NCBI GenBank assembly: GCA_933228675.1
Contig: OW121742.1
Coordinates: forward strand, 35,102,218 to 35,166,217
Length of the DNA stretch: 64,000 bases
Source of the DNA: Stomorhina lunata
Lineage: Eukaryota > Arthropoda > Insecta > Diptera > Rhiniidae
Direction of reading: 5' to 3'
In this document: positions 34,501 through 46,530 of the stretch, piece by piece
Layout of the letters: the number at the start of each line of letters is the position of its first letter
How positions within the stretch are numbered: the first letter of the stretch is position 1
The notes under the pieces: model-generated
Told to the model about the DNA's origin: nothing
What the model saw: only the letters and a program-made list of their open reading frames with translations
Database searches by the model: none
Translations under genes and position numbers: made by a program

Positions 34501-37500
34501 AGAAATTTCCTATAAAAATAATAAATTTTTAAAAAATTTCCTATAAAAATAGGAAATTTTTGAAAAATTTCCTATAAAAATAGGAAATTTTTGAAAAATT
34601 TCCTATAAAAAAAGGAAATTTTTGAAAAATTTCCTATAGAAATAGGAAATTTTTGAAAAATTTCCTATAAAAATAGGAAATTTTTAAAAAATTTCCTATA
34701 AAAATAGGAAATTTTTGAAAAATTTCCTATAAAAATAGGAAATTTTTGAAAAATTTCCTATAAAAATAGGAAATTTTTGAAAAATTTCCTATAAAAATAG
34801 GAAATTTTTGAAAAATTTCCTATAAAAATAGGAAATTTTTGAAAAATTTCCTATAAAAATAGGAAATTTTTGAAAAATTTCCTATAAAAATAGGAAATTT
34901 TTGAAAATTTTCCTATAAAAATAGGAAATTTTTGAAAAATTTCCTATAAAAATAGGAAATTTTTGAAAAATTTCCTATAAAAATAGGAAATTTTTGAAAA
35001 ATTTCCTATAAAAATAGGAAATTTTTGAAAAATTTCCTATAAAAATAGGAAATTTTTGAAAAATTTCCTATAAAAATAGGAAATTTTTGAAAAATTTCCT
35101 ATAAAAATAGGAAATTTTTGAAAAATTTCCTATAAAAATAGGAAATTTTTGAAAAATTTCCTATAAAAATAGGAAATTTTTGAAAAATTTCCTATAAAAA
35201 TAGGAAATTTTTGAAAAATTTCCTATAAAAATAGGAAATTTTTGAAAAATTTCCTATAAAAATAGGAAATTTTTGAAAAATTTCCTATAAAAATAGGAAA
35301 TTTTTGAAAAATTTCCTATAAAAATAGGAAATTTTTGAAAAATTTCCTATAAAAATAGGAAATTTTTGAAAAATTTCCTATAAAAATAGGAAATTTTTGA
35401 AAAATTTCCTATAAAAATAGGAAATTTTTGAAAAATTTCCTATAAAAATAGGAAATTTTTGAAAAATTTCCTATAAAAATAGGAAATTTTTGAAAAATTT
35501 CCTATAAAAATAGGAAATTTTTGAAAAATTTCCTATAAAAATAGGAAATTTTTGAAAAATTTCCTATAAAAATAGGAAATTTTTGAAAAATTTCCTATAA
35601 AAATAGGAAATTTTTGAAAAATTTCCTATAAAAATAGGAAATTTTTGAAAAATTTCCTATAAAAATAGGAAATTTTTGAAAAATTTCCTATAAAAATAGG
35701 AAATTTTTGAAAAATTTCCTATAAAAATAGGAAATTTTTGAAAAATTTCCTATAAAAATAGGACATTTTTGAAAAATTTCCTATAAAAATAGGAAATTTT
35801 TGAAAAATTTCCTATAAAAATAGGAAATTTTTGAAAAATTTCCTATAAAAATAGGACATTTTTGAAAAATTTCCTATAAAAATAGGAAATTTTTGAAAAA
35901 TTTCCTATAAAAATAGGAAATTTTTGAAAAATTTCCTATAAAAATAGGAAATTTTTGAAAAATTTCCTATAAAAATAGGAAATTTTTGAAAAATTTCCTA
36001 TAAAAATAGGAAATTTTTGAAAAATTTCCTATAAAAATAGGAAATTTTTGAAAAATTTCCTATAAAAATAGGAAATTTTTGAAAAATTTCCTATAAAAAT
36101 AGGAAATTTTTGAAAAATTTCCTATAAAAATAGGAAATTTTTGAAAAATTTCCTATAAAAATAGGAAATTTTTGAAAAATTTCCTATAAAAATAGGAAAT
36201 TTTTGAAAAATTTCCTATAAAAATAGGAAATTTTTGAAAAATTTCCTATAAAAATAGGAAATTTTTGAAAAATTTCCTATAAAAATAGGAAATTTTTGAA
36301 AAATTTCCTATAAAAATAGGAAATTTTTGAAAAATTTCCTATAAAAATAGGAAATTTTTGAAAAATTTCCTATAAAAATAGGAAATTTTTGAAAAATTTC
36401 CTATAAAAATAGGAAATTTTTGAAAAATTTCCTATAAAAATAGGAAATTTTTGAAAAATTTCCTATAAAAATAGGAAATTTTTGAAAAATTTCCTATAAA
36501 AATAGGAAATTTTTGAAAAATTTCCTATAAAAATAGGAAATTTTTGAAAAATTTCCTATAAAAATAGGAAATTTTTGAAAAATTTCCTATAAAAATAGGA
36601 AATTTATGAAAAATTTCCTATAAAAATAGGAAATTTTTGAAAAATTTCCTATAAAAATAGGATATTTTTGAATCATTTCCTATAAAAATAGAAAATTTTT
36701 TAAAAATTTCCTATAAAAATAGAAAATTTTTACAAAATTCCTATAAAAATAGAAAATTTTTGAAAAATTTCCTATAAAAAATAATAATAAAAAAAATTTC
36801 CTATAAAAATAGTAAATTTTTGAAAAATTTCCTATAAAAATAGTAAATTTTTGAAAAATTTCCTATAAAAATAGTAAATTTTTGAAAAATTTCCTATAAA
36901 AATAGTAAATTTTTGAAAAATTTCCTATAAAAATAGTAAATTTTTGAAAAATTTCCAATTAAAATAGAACATTTTTTAAAAATTTCCTATAAAAATAGGA
37001 AATTTTTGAAAAATTTCCAATAAAAATAGAACATTTTTTAAAAATTTCCTATAAAAATAGGAAATTTTTGAAAAATTTCCTATAAAAATAGGAAATTTTT
37101 GAAAAAATTTGCTATAAAAATAGGAAATTTTTGAAAAATTTCCTATAAAAATAGGAAATTTTTGAAAAATTTCCTATAAAAATTTCCTATAAAAATAGAA
37201 AATTTTTGAAAAATTTCCTATAAAAATAGAAAATTTTTGAAAAATTTCCTATAAAAATAGAAAATTTTTGAAAAATTTCCTATAAAAATAGAAAATTTTT
37301 GAAAAATTTCCTATAAAAATAGGAAATTTTTGAAAAAATTCCGGTAAAAATAGGAAATTTTTGAAAATTTTCCTATAAAAATAGGAAATTTTTGAAAAAT
37401 TTCCTATAAAATTAGTAAATTTTCGAAAAATTTCTTATAAAAATAAGAAATTTTTGAAAAATTTCTTATAAAAACAGGAAATTTTTTAAAAATTTCCTAT

Positions 37501-37560
37501 AAAAACAGGAAATTTTTTAAAAATTTCCTATAAAAATTTTTAAAAATTTACTATAAAAAA
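34501..37560 (+). repeat. 31-bp dyad minisatellite, array 6 (most homogeneous)
   Basis: About 98 forward units within the intron between exons C and D. From about 34700 to 36640 nearly every unit is identical, with perfectly matched arms AGGAAATTTTT and AAAAATTTCCT. The exon-proximal end (36640-37560) is degenerate. High identity implies recent amplification or ongoing homogenisation. Confidence 0.97.
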
Positions 37561-37946
37561 AGTATTTTTTGAAAACTCGTTAAAAAAAGAAATGCTTTCT
37601 AAATCTTTGATTTGAAAAACTTCAAGGATTCATATTGGTTTCTCAATTAACCAGATTGAAGCTAATTTCTTTAAGTACCTAGCACCCTTTAGAAAAAGAA
37701 TTCCATCAATTTCTTTCTTTTTTCCCATCTACCAAATGTCATTTATTTCAACAAAGAATTTTTTCTTAAGAAAATTTTTCATTTCATTTCATCTCCTTCA
37801 ACTTCCAAGTCCAAATGACATTGTCAATTTAAAATCCCATTAAAGTAACCAACATTTAGTCTTAAGAATTTCAAGCTGAGCTTAAACGATTCATTGGTTA
37901 TTTTATAAAAAAAAAACTTTAAAGATTAAAGTTTCTTTATACCAAC

Positions 37947-38966
37947 CTTTTCAAAATTGCCATTCGCATCATTATCAGCCGTTATGGCTGATTGAGGATT
38001 ACAAGAATTCTGGAGAGTTGATGATGTTGCCTGAGCAGTGGCAGCAGCAGCGACAGAATAATGCTGGTAAAGAAGATTATGGTGGGGAGAAGTGCTAGAC
38101 ATTAATGATGAAGGTGAATTGGCACAATTATTGTTGATGATGTTGCTGATGCTGGTGGAGTTGATGCTGTTGTTGTTATTGTGGTTAATGACAAGATGAG
38201 GCATATTTGTGGTGTTGGATATTCTTGATTTGTTGTTATTGTTGTTGTTCTTGCCGTTTGTGGCAGCTAAAATATTTTCTTTCATCATTAGCTGCTGATT
38301 ACTGCTGTTGCTGGTATTATTATTGATCTGTAATTCCATTTCGCTGCGATAGTGTTGTTGATGATTTTCTTGTTGATGTATTGGATACTTTTGTATCTGT
38401 GTGGTTATAGTTTTGCTAGAGGTAGTAGTTGTTGCCTCAGTAAGACGATCGTTCGATGAGCATGAACTACTGGTAATACTACTACTGGTGCTGCTGTCAC
38501 TCTTAGACCTACCCGATGCCTTATGGTTATTAACACATGCGACAAATTGATCAGGGTTCGCAATGTTACTCTCACTAGCGCTACTACTGCTACTGTCTAC
38601 GACAGTAGTACTGGCCGCAAAGGTTTGATTTGTGGCTAAATGTATCTGAGAGAGCGAAGTGGTGCAGGATCCTGTAGATTTAGCCTCTTTATTTTCCTTA
38701 TCAGAATCCTCGGTTATGTGTAACCCTGGATTAGTTAAGGCCAGAGCAACAGATGTTAGGGCTGTGGTAGAGGAAGATACCGTAGAAGATTGTATGCCTG
38801 AATCTATTTGATAGATTTCATTGGAAACTGCGTGGCCTCTTGAAATATGATTGGAATTCAAGCTTTCAATACCGCCAAACGTATGTTGAAGCTGCTGTTG
38901 ATCTACTGGAGCCGATGTATACAACCAACCTTCATCATCCGAAGAAACATCAGCCGATTTGAGTAG
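37947..38966 (-). CDS. Internal coding exon C, Ser/Asn/Gln-rich (340 codons)
   Basis: The third exon of the minus-strand gene. The acceptor is taken as AAAAAAAGCAG|CTACTC. The 80-90 bp upstream of it contain no other AG, as expected for an AG-exclusion zone below a branch point (CTAAATAAC or TACTACGAT). The donor is GAAAAG|GTTGGT; a GTATAA site four bases downstream is possible but would change phase. With the chosen sites the exon is 1020 bp, phase 0 at both ends and open throughout. It begins LLKSADVSSDDEGWLYTSAP, a non-repetitive acidic/aromatic segment, then becomes Ser/Thr-rich and finally Asn/Gln/His-rich (NHNNNN, NNNCANSPSS). An alternative 5' extension with two ATG codons (starting MMLNASFCCYQKK) is open, so an alternative first exon cannot be excluded. 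The family is unrecognised. Confidence 0.72.
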
Positions 38967-39299
38967 CTGCTTTTTTTGATAACAACAAAATGAGGCATTC
39001 AACATCATCAAAGTAGAAGTCGTCGTCGTTGTTGATCGTAGTATTCGCAGTTATTTAGACAAAATGAAATTTAATATAGAGAAGAGAGAGAAAAAAAAAA
39101 AGAAAAATATTTATTAAAAAAATTTTATTGAAAAAAAAAACCAATCAGTAAATCGTGGAAATATTTATTAGAAAAAATAATAAAAATAAAATCTCATATA
39201 ATGGTAGGAAAAAACAGAGGAAAAAATGATTTAAAAGAAGCAAAATTAAACCAAAGCTGTAAGTTAGTAAGGCTGCACAGTGGTTCGAAATTCAAAATT

Positions 39300-39765
39300 A
39301 ACTATTTCCTATAAAAATAAGAAATTTTTAAAAAATTTCCTATAAAAATAAGAAATTTTGGAAAAATTACCTATAAAAATAAGAAATTTTGGAAAAATTT
39401 CCTTTAAAAATAACAAATTTTGGAAAAATTTCCTATAAAAAGAAGAAATTAAAAAAAAAAAATTCCTATAGAAATAAGAAATTTAAAAAAAAAACTTCCT
39501 ATAAAAATAAAAAATTTTCTATAAAAGTAAGAAATTTTTGAAAAATTTCCTATAAAAGTAAGAAAATTTTTAAAACAATTCCTATAAATATAAGAAATGT
39601 TTCAAAAATTTCCTATAAAAATAAGAAATTTTCAAAAAACTTTCTATAAAAATAAGAAATTTTTGAAAAATTTCCGATAAAAATAAGAAATTTTTGAAAT
39701 ATTTCCTATAAAAATAAGAAATTTTTAAAAAATTTCCTATCAAAATAATATTTCTTATAAAAATT
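39300..39765 (+). repeat. 31-bp dyad minisatellite, array 7 (forward part)
   Basis: About 15 degenerate forward units (AAGAAATTTTTGAAAAATTT and variants) close to exon C, within the intron between exons B and C. Confidence 0.9.
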
Positions 39766-41260
39766 TTTCAAAAATTTTTTATTTTTATAGGAAATTTTTC
39801 AAAAATTTCTTTTTTTTATAGGAAATTTTTTAAAAATTTCTTATTTTTATAGAAAATTTTTCAAAAATTTTTTTTTTTTATAGGAAATTTTTCAAAAATT
39901 TCTTTTTTAATAGGAAATTTTTTAAAAATTACTTATTTTTATAGGAAACTTTTCAAAAATTTTTCATTTTTATAGGAATTATTTCAAAAATATCTTTTTT
40001 TTATAGGAAATTTTTCAAAAATTTCTTATTTTTATAGGAAATTTTTCAAAAATTTCTTATTATTATAGGAAATTTTTCAAAAATTTCTTATTATTATAGG
40101 AAATTTTTCAAAAATTTCTTATTTTTATAGGAAATTTTTCAACATTTTTTTATTTTTATAGGAAATCTTTCAAAAATTTCTTATTTTTATAGGAAATTTT
40201 TCAAAAATTTCTTATTTTTATAGGAAATTTTTCAAAAATTTCTTATTTTTATAGGAAATTTTTGAAAAATTTCATATTTTTATAGGAAATTTTTTAAAAA
40301 TTTCTTATTTTTATAGGAAATTTTTCAAAAATTTCTTATTTTTATAGGAAATTTTTCAAAAATTTCTTATTTTTATAGGATATTTTTCAAAATTTTCTTA
40401 TTTTTATAGGAAATTTTTCAAAAATATCTTTTTTTTATAGGAAATTTTTCAAAAATTTCATATTTTTATAGGAAATTTTTCAAAAATTTCTTATTTTTAT
40501 AGGAAATATTTCAAAAATTTCTTATTTTTTAGGAAAATTTTCAAAAATTTCTTATTTTTAAAGGAAATTTTTTATAAATTTCTTATGTTTATAGGAAATT
40601 TTTCAAAAACTTTTTACTTTTATAGGAAATTTTTCAAATTTTCCTGTTTTTACGGGAAATTTTTCAAAAATTTCCTATTTTTATGGGATATTTTTTAAAA
40701 ATTTCTTATTTTTATGGGACATTTTTTAAAAATTTCCTATTTTTATAAGAAATTTTTAAAAAATTTTTAATAGGAAATTTTTCATAAATTTCGTATTTTT
40801 ATAGAAAATTTTCAAAAATTTCTTATTTCAATAGGAAATTTTTCAAAAATTTCTTATTTTAATAGGAAATTTTTTAAAAATTTCTTATTTTTGTAGGAAA
40901 TATTTAAAAAATTTCTTATTTTTATAAGAAATTTTTCATTAATTTCTTTTTTTTATAGGAAACTTTAAAAAATTTAATATTTTCATTGGAAATTTTTCAA
41001 AAATTTCTTATTTTTATAGGAAATTTTTCAAAGATTTCCTATTTTTATAGAAAATTTCCCATTTCTATAGAAAATTTCATATTTTTATAGGAAATTTCAA
41101 ATTTTTATAGGAAATTTTTCAAAAATTTCCTATTTTTATAGGAAGTTTTAAATTGTTATAGGAATTTTTTCAAAAGTTTCCTATTTTTATAGCAAATTTT
41201 TAAAAAATTTCCTGGTTTTATGGAAAATTTTTGAAAAAATTTATTTTTTTATAGGAAATT
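39766..41260 (-). repeat. 31-bp dyad minisatellite, array 7 (reversed part)
   Basis: About 48 units in reverse orientation (ATAGGAAATTTTTCAAAAAT, linker ATTTTTAT), head-to-head with the preceding forward units. These are complementary to array 6 on the other side of exon C. Confidence 0.93.
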
Positions 41261-43684
41261 TGATTTTCGAACCACAGTGTGAACTGGCTGGTGGCTGGAA
41301 TGATGATTTTAAAACAAGCGTTGAAGTTTAATTAGCGTTACTTGATGTTGATAACATTACCCAGCAAAAATACATTATAAAAAGTACAAATACACAAGAT
41401 TTAAAAACACAACATATGGCAAATTGCAGCTTAAAGATGCATTATCATTACATAGAGACAGACACTCAGATCGACAGAAAGACAGATATTTTTACACATA
41501 AATATTTATGAAAAAAAAAAAAAACTGCGGCTTTCAGCCGCAAACAATGAGAGATTAACAAAAGACAATTTCACAAAGACTTTTGGTATTTTTTCATCTC
41601 CTCTAGGATTTATTTAGTTGCTGTTATTGTGAATGTTGATTTGACATTGTTAGTTAATTCAAAACTTTAAGTTAAGAAAAAATACATTTTTTGATTCAAA
41701 ATGATTAATTAATTTTTATTACAGTCATACACACAAATTAGAGACACACAAAAATATTAGTATACCCATCCAAAGATAGTTTTACGTTCACATTTGTACA
41801 TACTTGGAAAAATATTTCGTCTAAAATTACTAACCCTCTAAGGATGGATGTTAAAAGCTCAAAATTTTTGTTTCAGAATAAAATTTTTACAGAAAAGCTA
41901 TTTACTGAAAAAAATTGGTTTCAAAAGTTTTTTATAGGAATGAAACCAAATATATTTCCAAATATATTTCCAATTTTACAAAAAATAAATGATATTGAAG
42001 GCTTTTTAGAAAAGCTTTTATACACAAATATTTCAAAGCTCTCTTAGAACACAAACTTTTAGAATTGGTCTAAGCTTTCAAAAAACTTGTATACAGAACC
42101 CATATTGCCATTATCAACTCAAGTTAGTTTGGTAGACTGTCAGGCAACCCAACTTTAACTCAACCAAATTATTTTTTGATTTGCGAAACTAAAAAACGTT
42201 GAGTTCTTCCACCATATCAAAAAATAATTTGGTTAAGTGAAAGTTGGGTCGACGGGCAGACGACCAAACTGAGTTGAGTTGAAAACGGCAATAGGGACAT
42301 TTATTCAAGCTTTTGTACAAAACGCTTTTTGCCAAACTTTTTGACTTTTTAAGTAGAAAAAAACAATTTCTGCAAAATTTTAAACAAAAATGTTTAAAAC
42401 TTATCAAAATATAACTTAAAAACTTTCAATTTACTTTGCAAAATACTCTTAAAAAGCCTTTAACCCTATTAGTATTACCTAAATAAGTCTTGCTCCTCAG
42501 AGGGTTAACGATCTTTACATATTTATCACTTTTTCTTAATCAAGACAAGTAAATACCAAAAATACTACTCTAACATTTAAAAAAAAATATTCATGTGCAA
42601 ATATCATTTTCATCTTCATCATTATTGAGTCTATTAAAAATTTACATTTCATTCGATACTGGAGTTTAATTGAAAATTATTTAATTAAATAAATAGTTAA
42701 ACGTTAAATTTAATTTTCAAATAAATTTTTGTAATTTTTTATAATTTCAAACAAAGAAACGAGATAAAATAATGAAATTTTAACAAATTTCAGAGAAAAT
42801 GAAAGGGCAAACAACTAAAGAAAAAAAAAAAAAAATATTTTTAAAATTTTCTAAAAATTTTAGCTTAAATGAAATAAAATTTTATTTTAGCAAAAATATT
42901 TTTTTGAAATTTAAAACTCATCTTAAAGTATAAATTACTCAGAAAAAACCACATTAAAAACAAAATGAAAAATACACAAAATGTAAAAAAAATCAATAAT
43001 TATATGTTAGTTACCGAATAATGTTAACAAATTACTTACAAAATTATTTCTATAGATTCAGATACAAAAAAAAAATGAAATAACAAATCATGCAAACATT
43101 TTCGTTTTAGGATTTAAAATAACAACTACTCGTAACTTAAAATTATACTAAAATACAAAGTAATCAGTTCCATATGACCCATAATTATATTTTAAATTGA
43201 GAATTAACATAATTTCGTAAATTATAGCTATAGATGGATACGGTAGGTACAAACATATTTAAGAGCTAAAACCAAAACCATGTGTCAGAAGAAAAAAATA
43301 TGTGAGGAAACATAAACCATAAACCAGGAAATATAATAAAATAAATACTTTTTTTTATTTATGTGAAAAATATAAGCAAAAATCTAAATAAAAAAGAAGA
43401 CAATCGAGAGACACAACCATAAACAGATGAATGATAAAATGTGGAACATGTGTGTGTCATTGTTTCATTGTCACACAGATTCATTCAGATTCACACAAGA
43501 TACGACCAGAGGCTTGTTAACAACTCAGTTATACACGCAGTTTCTTGGCAACAATCTCTAAATGTTGGCTACAACAAAAACACTTTACGAGGGACGAACT
43601 TTTAAACTATAAAACGATTTGTTGTGCTAAAACATAAAAATGTCCAATAAACTATGAGTCAAAGCACAGTGGGATTGAAAAAGG
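41261..43684. other. Intronic AT-rich DNA between two head-to-head arrays
   Basis: Apart from the palindromic element at 42099-42297, no feature is recognised. Confidence 0.5.
42099..42297. repeat. Palindromic MITE-like element with arms of about 80 bp
   Basis: The left arm (about 42100-42180) contains CATATTGCC, CAACTCAAGTTAGTTTGGT, AACCCAACTTTAACTCAACC and AAATTATTTTTTGAT. The right arm (42216-42296) is its near-complement, with a 35-bp spacer. Several substitutions separate the arms, so it is not recent. It lies in the intron between exons B and C. Confidence 0.88.
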
Positions 43685-45070
43685 GAAAATTTTTGAAAAA
43701 GAAGAAATTTTTGAGAAATTTCCTATCAAAATAAGAAATTTTTAAAAAATTTCCTCTAAAAATAAGAAATTTTTGAAAAATTTCTTCTAAAAATAAGAAT
43801 TTTTTGAAAAATTTACTATAAAAATAAGAAATTTTTAAAAAATTCCTAAAAAAAAATAAGAAATTTAAAAAAATAAGAAATTTTTGAAAAATTTCCAACA
43901 AAAATAATAAATTTTTGAAAAATTTCCAACAAAAATAACAAATTTTTGAAAAATTTCCTATAAAAATACGAAATTTTTTAAAAAATTCCTATAAAAATAA
44001 GGAATTTTTGAAAAATTTCCTATAAAAATATAAGAAATTTTTGCAAAATTTCCTATAAGAATAAGAAATTTTTGAAAAATTTCCTATAAAAATAAAAAAT
44101 TTTTGAAAAATTTCCTATAAAAATAAAAAAATTTTGAAAAATTTCCTATAAAAATCAGAAATTTTTGAAAAATTTCCTATAAAAATAAGAAATTTTTGAA
44201 AAATTTCTTATGAAAATAAAACATTTTTTAAAAATTTCCTATAAAAATAATAAATTTTTGAAAAATTTCCTATAAAAATAAGAAATTTTTGAAAAATTTC
44301 GTATAAAAATAAGAAATTTTTGAAAAATTTCTTATGAAAATAAAACATTTTTTAAAAATTTCCTATAAAAATAATAAATTTTTGAAAAATTTCCTATAAA
44401 AATCAGAAATTTTTGAAAAATTTCCTATAAAAATAAGAAATTTTTGAAAAATTTCTTATGAAAATAAAACATTTTTTAAAAATTTCCTATAAAAATAATA
44501 AATTTTTGAAAAATTTCCTATAAAAATAAGAAATTTTTGAAAAATTTCGTATAAAAATAAGAAATTTTTGAAAAATTTCGTATAAAAATAAGAACTTTTT
44601 GAAAAATTTCCTAATAAAATAAGAAATTTTTGAAAAATTTCCTAAAAAAAATAAGAAATTTTTGAAAAATTTCCTATAAAAATAAGAAATTTGTGAAAAA
44701 TTTCCTATAAAAATAAGAAATTTCTGAAAAATTTCTTAGAAAAATAAGAAATTTTTAAAAAATTTCCTATAAAAATAAGAAATTTTTGAAAATTTTCGTA
44801 TAAAAATAAGAATTTTTTGAAAAATTTACTATAAAGATAAGAAATTTTTAACAAAATTCCTAAAAAAAATAAGAAATTTTAAAAAATAAGAAATTTTTGA
44901 AAAATTTCCGATAAAAATAAGAAACTTTTAAAAAATTTCCTAAAAAAAATAAGAAATTTTTGAAAAAAATCCTAAAAAAACAAACTAAGAAATTTTTGAA
45001 AAAAATCCTATAAAAATAAGAAATTTTTGAAAAATTTTCTTATAAAAATAAGAAATTTTTGAAAAATTAA
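43685..45070 (+). repeat. 31-bp dyad minisatellite, array 8 (forward arm)
   Basis: About 45 forward units. Within 44205-44580 a four-unit (124-bp) block marked by CTTATGAAAATAAAACATTT repeats three times. The ORF on the opposite strand at 43659-43901 is only repeat translation. Confidence 0.95.
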
Positions 45071-46530
45071 ATTTCTTATTTTTACAAGGAAATTTAATAG
45101 GAAATTTTTCAAAAAATTCTTATTTTTATAGGAAATTTTTCAAAAATTTCTTATTTTTTTAGGAAATTTTTCAAAAATTTCTTATTTTTTTTAGGAAATT
45201 TTTCAAAAATTTCTTATTTTTTTAGGAAATTTTTCAAAAATTTCTTATTTTTATAGGAAATTTTTCAAAAATTTCTTATTTTTATAGGAAATTTTTCAAA
45301 AATTTCTTATTTTTATAGGAAATTTTTCAAAAATTTCTTATTTTTATAGGAAATTTTTCAAAAATTTCTTATTTTTATAGGAAAATTTTCAAAAATTTCA
45401 TATTTTATAGGAAATTTTTTCAAAAATTTCTTATTTTTATAGGAAATTTTTCAAAAATTTCTTATTTTTATAGGAAATTTTTCAAAAATTTCTTATTTTT
45501 ATAGAAAATTTTTCAAAAATTTCTTATTTTTATAGGAAAATTTTCAAAAATTTCATATTTTTATAGGAAAATTTTCAAAAATTTCATATTTTATAGGAAA
45601 TTTTTTCAAAAATTTCTTACTTTTATAGGAAATTTTTCAAAAATTTCTTATTTTTATAGGAAATTTTTCAAAAATTTCTTATTTTTATAGGAAATTTTTC
45701 AAAAATTTCTTATTTTTATAGGAAAATTTTCAAAAATTTCATATTTTATAGGAAATTTTTTCAAAAATTTCTTATTTTTATAGGAATTTTTTCAAAAATT
45801 TCTTATTTTTATAGGAAATTTTTCAAAAATTTCTTATTTTTATAGGAAATTTTTCAAAATTTTCTTATTTTTAACGGAAATTTTTCGAAAATTTCTTATT
45901 TTTATAGGAAATTTTTCAAAAATTTCATATTTTATAGGAAATTTTTTCAAAAATTTCTTATTTTTATAGGAAATTTTTCAAAAATTTCTTATTTTTATAG
46001 GAAATTTTTCAAAAATTTCTTATTTTTATAGGAAATTTTTCAAAAATTTCTTATTTTTATAGGAAAATTTTCAAAAATTTCATATTTTATAGGAAATTTT
46101 TTCAAAAATTTCTTATTTTTATAGGAAATTTTTCAAAAATTTCTTATTTTTATAGGAAATTTTTCAAAAATTTCTTATTTTTATAGGAAATTTTTCAAAA
46201 ATTTCTTATTTTTATAGGAAATTTTTCAAAAATTTCTTATTTTTATAGGAAATTTTTCAAAAATTTCTTATTTTTATAGGAAATTTTTCGAAAATTTCTT
46301 ATTTTTATAGGAAATTTTTCAAAAATTTCTTATTTTTATAGGAAATTTTTCAAAAATTTCTTATTTTTATGAAAAATTTTTCAAAAAATTCTTAGTTTTA
46401 TAAGAAAATTTTCAAAAATTTCTTATTTTTATAAGAAAATTTTCAAAAATTTATCATTTTTAGAAGAATTTTTTAAAAAATTTCTTATTTTTATACAAAA
46501 TTTTCCAAGGATTTCTTATTTTTATAGGAT
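45071..46530 (-). repeat. 31-bp dyad minisatellite, array 8 (reversed arm)
   Basis: About 47 reverse units, almost equal in length to the forward arm. The whole 2.85 kb is therefore a near-symmetric giant inverted repeat. Marker units with TTTCATATTTTATAGGAAAT recur at spacings of 186, 155, 186 and 155 bp. Confidence 0.95.

Larger units (their letters stand above)
30125..37946 (-). other. Intron between exons C and D (7.8 kb)
   Basis: Defined by the donor GAAAAG|GTTGGT and the acceptor GCAACAG|GAA. It is almost filled by two unrelated tandem arrays, listed separately: a 31-bp array nearest exon C and a 29-bp array nearest exon D. The non-repetitive part between them (about 33494-34500) is AT-rich, with no ORF I trust. 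Confidence 0.7.

Noticed and set aside
43659..43901. Phe/Lys-rich minus-strand ORF
   Set aside because: Translation of 31-bp array 8; no coding signature.
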